Assembly (NCBI RefSeq): GCF_008831285.2
Contig: NC_045146.1
Span: 2,504,001-2,568,000, forward strand
DNA: 64,000 nucleotides
Direction of reading: 5' to 3'
Source of the DNA: Nymphaea colorata
Taxonomy: Eukaryota > Streptophyta > Magnoliopsida > Nymphaeales > Nymphaeaceae
The first letter of the stretch is position 1. The number at the start of each line of letters is the position of its first letter. Shown here one piece after another: positions 37,499 through 51,461 of this stretch. Position numbers and translations under genes: made by a program. The notes under the pieces are model-generated. The model saw only the letters and a list, made by a program, of their open reading frames with translations. It was not told where the DNA came from and ran no database searches.

Positions 37499-39236
37499 AT
37501 GATAACTCATACAAAAGTAAATGAGTTGCAAAGACATGGCATAACAATATTTGCTTCACATTTCATTTGTTTGAATTATATTTTGACGCAGGAAGAATGT
37601 TTGAGGTTTAAGGTTGCCTCTAACGCATGGTGGCACATAGAAGATATTAAGAAAGATGAAAAAAGAAAAAAGAAAAAAGAACATGGGTTATTCAAAATTA
37701 AGACATTTGGAAAATGAGAAGTGAAAGAATTATATTTGTTGAACTATTAGTGAAAGTGTTGAAAAGGATAAATGGATAAGGAGCTACGACATGATACTTG
37801 TATGAAGCTCTGGGTTGAGCTAAAGAAGCACAGTAAACTGCAAGCAAAGATAAAAAGGAAAAGTATATGCCTATTGAAAGGTAATTGGTAAAAGATGGGA
37901 CCGTAATTTGTGCAGTCCAATACATGTTGTAGTTGCTTATTTAAGTCTTCATTTATTTTGGAATAAACTAATAAAAATGGATGAAGAAGTTTGTGAAGTT
38001 TTGGACCTAATGTTAAAAAATTTATTTCTTATGAAATGGTTTACAAATAGCCAATAATTGTTCAAGTATTATAATAGAGACCCTACACTGTTTGATGTAG
38101 GCTTTGCCATAAACTGTATTCACTCGTCACATCCGTGTAAGTGTCTTAGTTTATTAGCTTATTTTGTTCAATTAACGACTACTTAAAATTTTAAATATCT
38201 TAATTACAAAGATAGATCTAAATTTTATATTGTTGTTTTCTTAGTATATTTTAGGGCTTTGACTGAAATGTGTGGATGTTCTATTTCTATCTTCAAGGAG
38301 TAATAGTTAAAATTCTGAGTCAGCCATGTAGTGCGTCAGCTTGTAAAAAAAAATAGAGTGCAGATGATGCCATTAATACAAAGAAGAGAAACAATTATGT
38401 GCCAACAATATTAACTGATTTGATATTCATTAAAATGAACCTTCATTTGCAAAACATAGCTCCAGAATTACAAAAGATAAATAACAACTTGTCTTCAGAA
38501 GACGAAGATAATGAAAGACAAAGAGCAACCATATATGGGCATGAAGAAGTTGCTTATTTAAGTCTTCATTTATTTTGGAATAAACTAATAAAAATGGATG
38601 AAGAAGTTTGTGAAGTTTTGGATCTAATGTTAAAAAATTTATTTCTTATGAAATGGTTTACAAATAGCCAATAATTGTTCAAGTATTATAATAGAGACCC
38701 TACACTGTTTGATGTAGGCTCGTCACATCCGTGTAAGTGTCTTAGTTTATTAGCGTATTTTTTTCAATTAGCGACTACTTAAAATTTTAAATATCTTAAT
38801 TACAAAGATAGATCTAAATTTTATGTTGTTGTTTTTTTAGTATATTTTAGGGTTTTGACTGAAATGTGTGGATCTTCTATTTCTATCTTCATGGAGTAAC
38901 AGTTAAAATTCTAAGTCAGCTATGTAGTGCGCCAGCTTGTAAAAAAAAATAGAGTGCAGATGATGCCATTAATACAAAGAAAATAAACAATTCTGTACCA
39001 ACAATATTAACTGATTTGATATTCATTAGAACCTTCATTGGCAAAACATAGCTCCAGAATTACAAAAGATAAATGAAAATCTATATATATTGACTATGTA
39101 AACCCATTTTATAAGAAGAACATGAAGACAATGACATTGATAACAGCTTGTCTTTAGAAGACGAAGATAATGAAAGACAAAGAGCAATGAGATATGGGCA
39201 TGAAGAATCTAACTCTACATCTTGGGATGAAGATTA
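37499..39236 (+). pseudogene. hAT transposase relic 2 (DUF659 type) with internal tandem duplication
   Basis: It is closely related to the relic at 14,968-18,885. [20 protein letters not shown] parallels [20 protein letters not shown] there, LSLHLFWNKLIKMDEEV parallels [17 protein letters not shown], and IKMNLHLQNIAPELQKIN parallels [18 protein letters not shown]. The part from about 37,931 is duplicated in tandem. The last copy ends in an acidic tail (STSWDED) and TAA at 39,234-39,236. Stops occur throughout. The N-terminal half is missing. Confidence 0.85.
37931..39206 (+). repeat. 617-bp tandem duplication inside hAT relic 2
   Basis: Unit 1 is 37,931-38,547 and unit 2 starts at 38,548 with the same AGTTGCTTATTTAAGTC. 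Unit 2 lacks a short stretch (ATAAACTGTATTCA region) and carries an extra block near 39,078-39,140. The breakpoint lies within the C-terminal acidic-tail sequence, so the duplication happened inside the transposase remnant. Confidence 0.93.
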
Positions 39237-42200
39237 AGTTTTGTTTTTTTTTTTTTTAAACGAAGAATGACCTTATTTGTGTTGTAAAGCCATGAAGGCT
39301 ACAAATTGTTGTTTGTTGTTACTTGTGTTTTAATAGACTGCTAATTTTTATTTTTTATTTTTCATTTATTGCTTATCTAGTAAGTTTTAATGTTTCCGTA
39401 TTAGTTGTTTATTTATTTTATTTTTGCCTGATTTTTATGAGTTTTTTCATTTTTTAAAAAATCATCAAAATTTGCTCAATATCTTTAAAAAACAATTTTG
39501 CTGAAAAATACATGAGAAAAACCTCATCATTAAAAACTCAAAAACGATATTTGTGATAATGTTTTGATCTAGTCTTCATCGACCTTTGAAGTGTTGTCGA
39601 CAAGTTTTTTGGTTAGTTCCCATGCATCTTGTGTAACATAATGCTTATTGGCATTAGAAACAATGTATGAATTAAAGTTTTACCCCTAGAAGTTCATGAA
39701 CCTTATTTTGTTTATGTGTGGGTATTGCTACGACGTTATATCAGAATTTGAAAATAATAATACATATAGAAGTATACTACCTGGTCACTACCTGGTCTTG
39801 CTTGTGTTTCGAAAATGACAAAAAATGGATGTCCACTGTCCAGTGGTTACGAAATTCAGAGTCAAACTAGGAGACTAAAATAGTCCAAGAACCAGTGAGA
39901 CTAAGGCATTATGGTCATTGATTAATGACAAACAGGTAATGTTCAGCTATGACCATGAGTAGATTAGTAATTAGTTATTCTAGATTAAATTATATTAATC
40001 ATGATTAAATTTAGCTAATGATAGTTTAAGAGCTTAAGCACCAAATTAATGATAGGTTGCAACTCTTAAGCTAAGATTAGATACTAAGCTAAACCAGAAA
40101 TGAAACTAATCATTTAAATCTAATTAACTGAACAAATAAACCTCCTCAAGATAGAATAATATAAAGTATAATATAATAATTAATAAAAATAATAACTTTT
40201 GGCTATAAACAGGGGTTACCCCCTCCTTTGGGATCCAACGTGAGGAGGAAGAGAGAAAAGAGGGAAAGATGGAGGAGAGGAGAAAGAGAGAAACCGGCAA
40301 ATAGAGAGAGGAGAGGGAGAGGAGGAGAAAAAGAGGGCAGAGAGAGAAAGGGCAATGAAACTTTGCCTAATACTTCCTCTTTCCCATTGTAATAACGTGG
40401 AACAAAGATTTTGCCAAATTATCAGATATAATGAAAGTTATTGCGTTTTTTTTTTGTTATATGTAAAACTTTAGATTTTTAATCATAGAAAGTTTAGTTA
40501 CTTATTTTAGGATGCAAACTGCAGCTATTCTTCATGATTCTGAAGGACCAGAATTTAATCAGATTGATAGAAGAGATGTTGTCAGTTTTTTGTTAGAAAC
40601 CTTGAAATTTCTCATTTTGCATGCAGTGCATACGAGCAATGAATAGACTATGCCAATAGTGTTTGCGTGACTTAATTGTCTAAGCTGTATTGAAACCCAT
40701 GTCGAGCCGCGCACCAGCTTGCTGCATCGTAAAACTTGACATTGGGCTAGGCTAGGCTGTGGGACCCAACTAGCTTTAATCAGGTTTGATTAATAGTAAA
40801 TCTTGGTCGGCTATGATCCAGCTTCAGTTCGACTACATTGGCCATATCTAGAGTCGAGATGAAGCCGGGTGGGCGATTGATCACATAGAGTTTTAGTTAA
40901 GATTTAATGTTAATAATACATAATTAGATTAATCACATAATTTATAGAATACTTGGACTAACAAAGTTGAGATTTAACATGCTTGAACTAAGTTGCAAGT
41001 TTAAGCAAATAGTTTAAGTCTACTCAGCCCAGTTTGATTTTTTGAATATATGTTTATGCATACATGCATGTTATTTAATTGTATCCGATTTTAGAAATAC
41101 GTGCCACACTCAAATAGAGAACTCGAGCTGTAATGATGATACATGCTCGTAATTGAGTTCCAAGAGCGAGTTGCTTAATGATAAACTCGTGTTATAGTTC
41201 TGAGATGAGCGTAATTGATAATGAAAAGATGAGTAGTGAGATAGTTATAAAAGTACGCTCATGAATTAAAATGATTGAGCGTGATGGTTGTTTATTTGTT
41301 TTACGTAAATGTCCGTTCATGACTGGCAATGTCCTGGGACCAGCTTTATATTTCCAAGTCGATCTTATAAGGGGAAACTCCAATAACAACCTAGTATACC
41401 ACAAATGAAAAGTCTGAGATCGGCACATGTTGCGACTGTAAGAGTCAAACCCAACTGTAAAACATAAAAGGGCCCAGGTTGGGTAGCATAGGGGTCCGAG
41501 AACTCGTGTGATCAGGACATTCCATGAATGCAGAGATTAATGTATAAAGTACTTCTTCCCTGGACTACTTAGAGGAGTTTATCTCCCACATGAAGCAGTG
41601 CGTTGGGGATGTAGTTACTGTAGTAACACGTTGAGCTCAATGAAATGTGAGTCATAACGATGGTTACCCAAATGATGCCAATGTTACTGTAGTAACACAT
41701 TGAGCTCACTCAGTATTTAGGAGTATAAGCTGCGCAACAGTCTGCCCCCAAATCCAAATACACTGATGAGTTGGGTGGCATCATGATCTTACTCAGGTGG
41801 GTGCATGTGTATGCATAATTTGAAAATCATGCTACTATGAATTGTTTCTCTATTTATTTATTTAATTATTTAATTTCTTTTGCTGTTATTACTAATGTGA
41901 TCGGTTAATTGTGTAAGTCAGATTGAGTCTGATTCGTTAAAATGTCCAAGAAATCGGCAAATCAAACTTAGTGGAACTTAAAAAATATGATTTACTAATG
42001 CTAGAGTGGGCTTCCTTCCAATGATGATACTCACCCATTATTATTTTAACATACAATACAACACATAAATTATACACTTAAATGATATATCTGAGTTCTT
42101 GTCGTTATTTTTATACTCAACGGTTGTGCTAATGCTTTGATTATCTGCCTTCACTAGGTCACTCTGTAACATTGGTTGGGCAGTTGAAAGAATGGGGGAT

Positions 42201-43248
42201 TGTTGGGAAGTAATGCGACAATGTCATATATATTTCTTCTATGCACTTTTGTTTGTGCATACTTGTACAACTTTTTGGTGTTTGAGACTAAGACTGAGAG
42301 TTGTAGCTCTTATGTAAAGTAATGGTTTTTTATTGATAGAAGTTTTTCCTTTGCAATATCAATTGTTAGGACATATTATGTCATGAGCTAATCAGGTAGG
42401 CAAGTTATTTGTATGCAATAGACAGATCGAGCCTACGCCAACTACGTACGAATGTTCGACTTCCACTACCAAAAAAAAAAAAATACTGTATTTATTTTCT
42501 TTTCGTGTCAAGCATGCCATTTTTTATTGGTTATTTTGTTTTAATTGGTGTTAATTTTAATGTGAAACAAATGTGCTATCAGTATAATCTTTTTGTCCTT
42601 GTCACAAGATTCAGGTCGTAGAATCTCAGTTTGTGTTGGTCATGTTGTTCTTTTCCAAATGTTTTCTTGTTGTTAATCATATGCTTGTTTAGGCTTTACG
42701 ATCACTCACGAGAAATATCCAATGTGTTATAAATAACAAGTTGTAGTGACTGGTTTTTCTCACAAATTGGAATCATTTTCCAACAAGAAGCGATATACAT
42801 CTTAGTATAGTTTGTTACTTTCTTTACATTTTTTTTCAATAAGTATGGTTAAGTGGTTTTTGTTCTTATCATTGCTTTCTGTTTCACTTTAATGAGGTTT
42901 CAATTGCGTGTTCGACTCATTTCAATTAGTTTAGGATTGTATTTAGGCAAGGTGCTAAATATCTAGTGTGTTTTAGGTCTTTTTATTTGCTATCCAACAA
43001 AACAGAGGACCAGCTAGGCAAGGTTGGGCATCCAACCATAACATAATGTTTACCTCTTTAGTCTCCTTTTTAAATTCTGTCTAGTTGGGTTTTAGGTAAA
43101 TCAACTCATAATTGCTTACATTTCAGCAATTAAAATAGGTTGAGAGGGTAAGATTTCATTATTTTAATTCAAATTGCTTTCAAGTTAGAATAATTTCAAG
43201 GTGGATACAATTCATGAGACATTGGATAAGTATGTTGTTACGGGTGCA
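39237..43248. other. Intergenic region, middle part
   Basis: No gene was recognised. It contains AT-rich repeat sequence (39,400-39,570), a GA-rich low-complexity tract (about 40,240-40,360), and a repeated 26-bp unit centred on the palindrome GTTACTGTAGTAAC at 41,614 and 41,683. Around 41.4-42.2 kb the composition resembles old LTR-element sequence, but no domain or LTR pair was found. Confidence 0.45.
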
Positions 43249-43815
43249 GTGTTGCTCAAGTTAGTCCAACTCCAACTCGGCTTGAGTCATATAAGACCCA
43301 GCTCCATCGGACCATCTCCACTCGAACTCGAGCCCAGCTCCAACACATTAGCTCAAACTCTGCTCGGTTGAATTTATGCGTGTTCAAATTCCACTTGCTA
43401 AGGCTTGAAACGATAACTAACAGGGGCTCAGTGAAATAATATAAATCAATGTTGAGGCACAAAGTACAAGAAACTCACTGTGCTAGTTCTGTACCGAAAA
43501 GTCTTGATGAAAGATAGCCAAAAGAAGAAATAGCAAGACCCCATCGAGTTCAACTTGTATTGAAAAATTTTGGGAGGAAGCAGGGAAAAATTAAAAAAAG
43601 TGTTTTGATTTTGCTACTGGGGCACTTTTAGTGAGCCAAACGGGGCCTAATCCGGTCTAAGCCAAGTCGAGCTCTCGAGGTCGGGTTTGATTAAGTAAAT
43701 AAGTTTACTTTTTTCAACTTGAACTTGACTTTTTTTTGGGTCGAATGAGTCAAACTCGAGCCAAGTTTGTATGAGTTAAGATTGAGTCAAGCTAATGCTA
43801 TTTGACTAGTTGAAC
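43249..43815. mobile_element. Decayed non-autonomous hAT-like element
   Basis: The left end GTGTTGCTCAAGTTAGTCC and the right end, reverse-complemented, GGTTGTTCAACTAGTC are roughly complementary. Both subterminal regions are rich in ACTCGAGC-type motifs as in elements A and B. No clear 8-bp duplication was found. It may be an older relative of that family. Confidence 0.45.
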
Positions 43816-44628
43816 AACCATACCAAAATGAGAGCAGAAGAACCGTAAGAGAGTTATGGACATTGGTGTAGAGGAAATACGTTATTTAACCTATTGTTTC
43901 TTATTGATTTAACCAACTAAGTTAGTTACCTGGTCATAAAAAGTGAAAGTTACGTCCAAAAATACTTTCAACGAGGGTCTGTTTCTTAATTTTTTTTATA
44001 TGTAAATTTTAGAAAATTTTACTTGATTTATACAAAAATTTTGAAAAATGATATTTAAGTCTTAGTCAAAAATTAGAAGCGTTGGGGTACAAAAAAAGAT
44101 AAATGTGTGTTGGACACTTGTGCGCCAAAAGATACAAAAAAAAAAAGTAGGTATTTTTATATTGATATCTTGGGGTAAATTTTTTTGATTTACAGATGTT
44201 TTTTAAAAATTTAAAATTTATTACCCATATCCCTTAATTAAAAATTTTTAACTCCGCCCTATGCTAAAAAATTGGTATGAGAACGGAAAGAGGAATTTAT
44301 GAAAAAAAAAAATGCAACACGTGTTGGTATAGCTGTTTTTCCTTGATAATGATAAGGAGCGTTGACAAATGACGTAAACAAAAGGAGCTTGTTGTATACG
44401 TATACGCATGTATGCATATAATTTATGGATTTGAATATTTTTGCTATTTGTGGCCATCATTTTTTGGCATCCGATTCCACAAATGAACTTAAGAAATTTA
44501 AGCGTATAAGTTTAGAAAACGTCATCAAAATCTAATGGCGTAAGATTGGGACGATTGTTTTTGTTTGTACGCACTGCAAGCTCGAGCTGAGGAAATCTGG
44601 CTGAACCGATCGGACAGCGGACATGGCC
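43816..44628. other. Upstream region of lipase gene
   Basis: AT-rich sequence without open frames of note. The part from about 44,560 becomes GC-richer and is taken as the proximal promoter of the lipase gene. Confidence 0.4.
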
Positions 44629-44629
44629 C

Positions 44630-44637
44630 ATAAATAG
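44630..44637 (+). promoter_or_regulatory. Possible TATA box of lipase gene
   Basis: ATAAATAG at the edge of the GC-richer proximal region, about 260 bp before the start codon, followed by a leader with a GAGA tract (44,762-44,795). No other TATA-like site lies nearer the start. Confidence 0.45.
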
Positions 44638-44822
44638 TCCCACTTGAAAATTCTCGTCTTATATTCGAAACGGTCGGCAGAGAGATTCTTGAACCTGAAA
44701 GAGCGGATTTGGCAAATAGTTTTTGACGTTTGTAAACTCCCCTGGACATGCGACGACAGAAAGAGAGAGATCGAGAGAGAGAGAGAGGGAGAGAGTTCCG
44801 GCGTTGGAATTCCTGTAACAAT

Positions 44823-44897
44823 ATGGCCGGGGATTCATCTCTGGGGCGTCCGAGACTCCAGTTCTCCGGCCAGTTTGCTTGCCGCCCCTGCTCATGA
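44823..44897 (+). other. uORF overlapping the lipase start codon
   Basis: A 24-codon upstream frame begins ATGGCCGGGG, a good initiation context. Its TGA stop overlaps the main ATG as ATGA (44894-44897). Such an overlap often limits or couples translation of the main frame. Whether it lies in the mature leader depends on the transcription start, which is inferred. Confidence 0.5.
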
Positions 44898-45271
44898 GCT
44901 CCTTGGCTGGCCAGGCTCGGCGGCTCAAACGTCGGAGCCCCTCCTCATCATCCCCCCCGGCAATGGAACGACCCCCGATTGCTCCCGAGCTCTCTCTTCT
45001 CTCGAGGCTTCGTAGCCTCCGATGGTCGACGATCTTCGTCGCCATTGTCAATGTCGTGGTCGCCTCCATCGCCTCGTTCATCGGAGTCAAGATCGCTGCA
45101 CGGTGCGGCTTCAACGTGGCTCTCCCGTTCCTTGTGGTGTTGTTGTTAGCTGCTGCCCGCATGGCTTCGATGGTCGGAACCGGCATTGCTCAAAAGGCGA
45201 CGGCCATCACGATCCTTAGTCATCAGCTGGATGATGCAGCCGCCGAGGCGGTAGTCCGCCAGGATAGACGT
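44894..45271 (+). CDS. Lipase gene, exon 1
   Basis: 126 codons ending Asp-Arg-Arg, phase 0, donor GTATGG. It has a Ser/Pro/Arg-rich cytosolic-looking N-terminus, then two hydrophobic segments (IFVAIVNVVVASIASFIGV and ALPFLVVLLLAAARMA). It is GC-rich compared with later exons, as is common for first exons. Confidence 0.82.
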
Positions 45272-48200
45272 GTATGGACCTTATGGTTATGAATTGCCCT
45301 CTCTTCTTTCAAGGACTAGTGTGCCGATGTTATTTCGAATATCGTTTTGCATTGTGACAATTGACCTGATTTTGGTAGGCGGTGTTGCAATTCTTCTGGA
45401 GAGAAATTTTTTAACTGAGTTGACCTTTGATCTCCATTGATCGATGATGTGTGTGCGCGTGTAGATAATTGCTCTTTTTCTGATTGCTGAACATTCATGT
45501 TTTGATTGTGAGGCTAATCCTGCCAAACTGCCTGGTTTTGTTCTCTTCATGGTATGGTTGTCTTAATCGCGTGAGGATTCATTCCTGATTTATGTTTTCT
45601 TTCTTCCTGAATGACCACATGTTGGACTGCTTTGGGCTAATGATTTTTCTCTATAGGAATTCCTGCCCAGACTAGGCCTATATATCACATATTACCGAAA
45701 AAAATGGGGTCGCCGAGAGGAAGTTGGCACCTTCTAGAGGTGCGCCAATGTTCCAAAGGTTTACTAGGAAGACGCCTTTTTAATTGCTGCCTATCTGATC
45801 TTTAGGGTGCACTGTAATTCTCTCAATAGGCAAGTTCTCCGTAGTTTTACACCCTAGGGGGATTCTTTGTTTCATACAATCCCTTAGTTTGTTGGCTGTA
45901 ACTGTTAGGCTGTTACTTCCATGCCTTTGCTCACTCTGAAGATGAACTTGGTCTGAACTCCTAAGTTGTCAATGCCCTTCTTTTTGGGTTTCTTTCTAGC
46001 TTGAGAGATACAAGTTTATGGCCTCATAATGGGAAAAAAAATATGTGCAAATGGATGTCAAATTTTGTGAGTCATTGCTTTTTTGTTATGAGCATGAACC
46101 AATGTATACGGGTCTTGTTGTTTCCATGTTTACTGCTATGGATATTGACCCTACAATTGTTAAGTTTCTTTATATGGGATTTCTTGTACCATGATTTGGT
46201 TGTAACGGTGGAAAACAATAAGAAATAATTTTGGAGCATGCTGAGAAGAGAAGGTGCTAGAGCCTAGACCATCATCGCATATATCAGCGATATTTTGAAC
46301 ATATTGCAATGCTATCGAAAAAGCAGGCTGATACATTTTTATCGGGTATCACAGTATTTTCCAAATATTGTCAGAGATCAATGTGTCGAAAATATCATAA
46401 TATTTTTTCTCATTTTTAGATTTTTTTTTGTATGTATTATAAGTGTATGTTTCCATGTTCCTTTTTGTTTTATAATTTTGAAACCTAAGTTTCATTAACA
46501 TCTTTGTAATAAAATTAGTAAAAAAAACTCATTTCACAAAATTTCTTTTCTTTAGTGTATATTTTTATTTTAAAAAATTTATGAGATTTTATCAGGAAAA
46601 ACAGTTTTGCAAAAGGTAGTTCTAAAAACCTTGCTAGTAAATAACTGATTCACTGTACAATGATATCTGTCACAATGATCTAGCCGATACTGCTTTCTGA
46701 TGCATATCTACTACCACTTTTAGAATTACTGTAATAATCACCTTCACCTTTTAGTTATTTTCATCCACCACTATGGTACCACCTTGACATGAGTTCTCTG
46801 TTCAGCTCTTGTTCTTGTCCTTAACCATGGAGATGTATGCTAAAATCGAACTTCAGGTCTAGTTCTCTACTGAATATGTCTTTCAAGGACATTGCCATGA
46901 GTTCTGCAAAGCATTTATAGCCAAGTTTGCTGCAGCTCATCTCACTCAATCAGATGGACTTCGTCTCCTATGTCTGAATATGGGATCCTTTTGACATAGA
47001 GATCCACGTGAATTTTACTAGGGGCCTCAAAGCATTCCTCTCTGGACTTGCAAAAAGCCTTTCATACATCCATCTAGGCATGGCAGGAAATGGATTTGAT
47101 TTTACAAAAAAAATCCTTCAAGTTCCTTGCAGTCAGTACTTCCATGAAGATTTGAACCGAATATACTAGAACAGTTATTAGCCATGAGATTCAGACCACA
47201 TAAGCTAGAACAGTAATCTCATATTCTCTTTTACAAGGAGAACCTCTTATTGTGTCTCTGTGCACAGTTGGCAATATTGCTTTTGACAATTTCTCAAAGT
47301 CCCCCTTGTCTCTTTGCATAGTTACACATACTGCTTTTGACAGTTCCCATTTCCCAATATGGTATCTTTTGGTGCTTTTTATCTCCAAATGAGGCTTCAG
47401 GAAAATCTTGAGAAAGAATTAAAAGGTAAGAGAATAATTACAAGGAAGCTTTATATTCCAAAAGAAGAATAGAGCACATGATGATCATGATAACACAACT
47501 ATGCATTCATCTCAGATTCTCAAGGCTTCATCCTTCTGTATATGTACATATATAAACTGAAATTTGTACCTAGGATTGTTGGGTTAGACTTCTTTTCATA
47601 TCCTGAGTGAAGGGCAAGAGGATGAACACTTGCCACTCTTACATAAAATTTGGTGCTATATCACTTTTTCTGAAGTTCACCAAATATCTGTAACCAATTT
47701 AGGTTATTCTTCCTATTCTTAGGAATATATGGATGAGGTGATGCAGAAATCATGTGATATCTCAAATATATGTTTCATGCAAATGGTGGACCTACTGTCA
47801 TAAAGCAAACCTTTGACGTCTAATTCACACACCTGCATGCATATTTTTCAATTGCAATATTCTGTCCATAATTCATCTGCATATGACCCTTAGTGACATG
47901 GGCAATAATTTATGCAATGCTGATTTGGTAAGTGTGTACTTTTCCTGTAATACTTTCTAAGTAACTGCATTCTCTTTATGACATTGTTCTCATTTGAGCT
48001 TTTCAAAATAGGTCCCACCTGATTAGCTTTTATGCAAATACATCCTTCACTTTTCTTTAACCAGAACAAATCTGTGGTTGAAGCTAGATACTTTCAAAGT
48101 AATTGTCAAAGTCGGCCAAAAAAAGACAAACCTAATATTTACTAAAAGATGATTTTAGACACAAATAAAAAGGTAGGGTTGATCTTGGAAGGTTAACTTT

Positions 48201-51200
48201 CCAAAAATGTTTGAGAAACTTTTCACAAGACTAACTACACAAATGGGGCTGCCATTAAAATGCCTAAGAGTTGATATCAAGCATGTCTGTGTGTATCTGC
48301 AGATTATATGAGGATCTGAAATGAGGCAATCCCAAAATTTTCAGCTTAAAAAATCTATTTTACAAATAAATAAGATCAATGCTATATCAGTTCCAATAAT
48401 TTTTGTGCTTGAAGATTGCACTAGCGCAGTCATGAAAAACAGTTACAGATATGACAAACTCATGTGTTCTTTACCATTATGTAGTTAAGGGGTAAAAGTA
48501 TTTTTACTTGTCCTTCTCCTAGGTCAGCCTCTCATATTGGCTTTGGCCGGTGGTGAGTGGAAAGGTAGATTTGTCCAAATGTTAAAAAATAACAGGATGT
48601 TTTTGAAATTTAAAGAAGGATAACAAACTTGGCAAAAAAATATAAGGTGAGGACTATAATAAAAAAAGTTCCTTGTTTTCTCTTAAAAGCTGTTTCTTTT
48701 GGTGCATGTTCCGAATGTGATACAGCTGAAATAGCCAATTCATTTTGTTTGAGCAGTTGAAGTACAAACGCTGGCTATGGTGGACTCGTTTTGGGATGCT
48801 GATCACCCTATTGCAATTTTTTGGTGCTAGCTACTTGGTGTTTATCATCATGAAAGAATTTTCTCTGGGACAAAAAAATAGATGCTCTGGAGGTAACCGT
48901 ATACCTCTCTTCATTGACATTCTTTAGATCTCAAACTCCTTGGTGTTCTTGTTAGCCCCCTGCTCCAGATGCGGTTATATCTGAACTTTGCTTCCTCAGT
49001 CCAGAAAAGTCAATGGTAATTAAATGATTAAAATACCAAAAATCACAAGTCAACATTAAATGATTTCAAATATTACTCTCCTTATGATAACAAGTGTCTA
49101 TCTAATTTACAACTGCACGACTTACCAAATCCATTTACATAACAATGTGCATATAAAATTAGCTAATATTTACAATGAAACTTGTTCTTGACGAAGGTCA
49201 GGCATCTTGCCTAAATATTCAACTGCAAGTTGGTCTAATGATGTAATGAAGTTTTAACTCTTTTAAGTTTGGGTCTAAGCCCTGTGATACAATTGTAAAC
49301 TTCGTCCCATCATTGGTTTAGTTCTGCAATTTATTCTTTCTTTGTCTTCTCCCTTGGTTGAAGATTGGAGATTTTTAATTGGATGTTGCATTTATGAGCT
49401 ACAACTTTTTATAGTGTGAATCTCTCTAAGGAATTCCCAAGCTCCGTAAGCATGATTTGGTTTAGCAAGTTGAGCAGAAATAGATATGTCAGCATTATGG
49501 AGGAGCCAGGATATAGCTTGTTGTGATGAGTCTTCTGTTCCATTTTTTCTCATGCTCATTTACAAGTTACAACTTTATCTTTCTCATTTCCCACCAGCTT
49601 TTGTTTTTTCCTTCAACAGTTTTGAACTTTTGGTAAGATTTATTTTAGTTTCTTTTTTTAAAACAGTCAACAAATACCCTAGGTCCCCTTTTTGTATCTG
49701 TTTTTCTTTAATAGAGACCCATGTAACATACTTATATGAGGTAAGTTTAAGAATTAGGAACGAGAGGTGTTCCTTATCTTCCATGTAGAACAATTAAAGA
49801 GGAGAAACAGAGTAAAGAATATCACCTAGATATTATAAATCTTGACTTCAAAACCATGAAAATAATGGATAAACTTTTGATACTGCAGTCAGAAGTAAAA
49901 CACAGGACATAATGGAAAAATTGTATTAAACCACAGCAAAATGATTCAAAGAAACATATCTTACAGAGAGGAATACATGGGCTTCAGATAGCCAAAGAAT
50001 ATACCAATATAGCTGCTGGAGTGTCCAACGACTAGAAAACTAGCTATTGGAGCCTCCAACAGCTATAAGCTGCAGCATTTTTGCTGCAACAAAAACATAA
50101 TAAAAAAAGAAAATCAAAATTACATGAATCAACTGAAGTCTAAAAAACAGCTGCCCAGGAGCAACACACAGCTCTGGTAGTCTGCTGAGATCTGGTTTGG
50201 TTCTCAACTTCCACTAAACTCTTTCCAACTTTTGTCCTCAAGATGAATCAAACATTGGCTTGGCAACTCAAAAGAAAATGGCTAGAAAAAAGGAAATCCT
50301 TTTTCCAGCTTCTATACCAGAGAAAGAGTTCAGCACCACATGACATGATAGTATTGAAAGACATGCACACCTGGAACCTAATTGCTCCTTGGCTTATCAT
50401 AGCATTATGTTCTGCTAATCCTTGCAAAGCTAGCTATTGTGCTGCCTTCAGAAGGCATTTGGACCTGGTCTTTCCTCTCTAGACATTCTTATTTGGGTGT
50501 TGCTTTTGCCTTTTGGCCTTTCTTTCATAGATGACACTCATGTAATACTATTACATGTCTCTTAAGGTGTGAGGCACCTAAATTGTTTGTCTAAATTCCA
50601 TTACAAGAGCCTCTATAGTGCAAACAAGTTTGCAAGCAACAAGCAAAGTAGTAGAACAATAATTTTTGGTTTTTTATGCCACATTTAATTGAAAGCATCA
50701 CATGCAAGCACATACAGTGAGCATCATCCACACTCCAATAATAGGATGATAGGAACTTCTCTAAAGCAAATGTCACTTGAAAAAAGGACCTAAAGCCCTT
50801 GCAGAGGGGTTAAGTGGGCTACGTCAAGTCAATCATGTCCTCCTAACTTATCAAGGTTTATGATTCGTTTTTTAGATATAAGATGGCCTATAAATGCTGT
50901 TTTGTCTAGCCAATTTGATATTTACTGAATGTGGAAGACAGTTTTGTTCTTTCTAAACCTAGATGTGCTGAGCTTAAGTATTTCTCATTTTCCTCCCTCT
51001 TTTGTGAGTAAACTAATCAAAGAAATAGTTGAAAACTGTTTATTAATCTATAGACTATAAGGCAGCTGGAGCATTAGTTAGCACAACTAGAGTTATGAAA
51101 TTTTCATAATATCAGTAGTGAGTTTTAGATGCTTAGGTATATCAGCTTCCTTAATCTTCAATTGATGATACCTGAATCTCAACTCCACTTTTGAAATGAA

Positions 51201-51413
51201 GCTAACACCTTTGGGTTGGTCATATAAGTTATCAACTTATCTGAAAGTGCTAACGGGTATATGTGGCATATAATGACCTTATTTAACTGTTTGTAATGCA
51301 CATATAGTTTGAGAGTGCCATTCTTCTTCATTACAACTTACAAATGACATGGGAGCACCCCCAGAGGTAATAAGCTTCATGAACAGAACCTTTCTTCACT
51401 GATTATTACCTCC

Positions 51414-51461
<48 letters not shown>

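Noticed and set aside
37931-39206. Tandem repeat considered as a CRISPR-like or satellite array
   Set aside because: Only two units, each transposase-derived; this is a simple segmental duplication in a plant genome.
44659-45186. 175-codon frame on the minus strand opposite lipase exon 1
   Set aside because: It is the antisense shadow of the GC-rich coding exon; the plus-strand frame has transmembrane segments and a phase-matched splice to exon 2.
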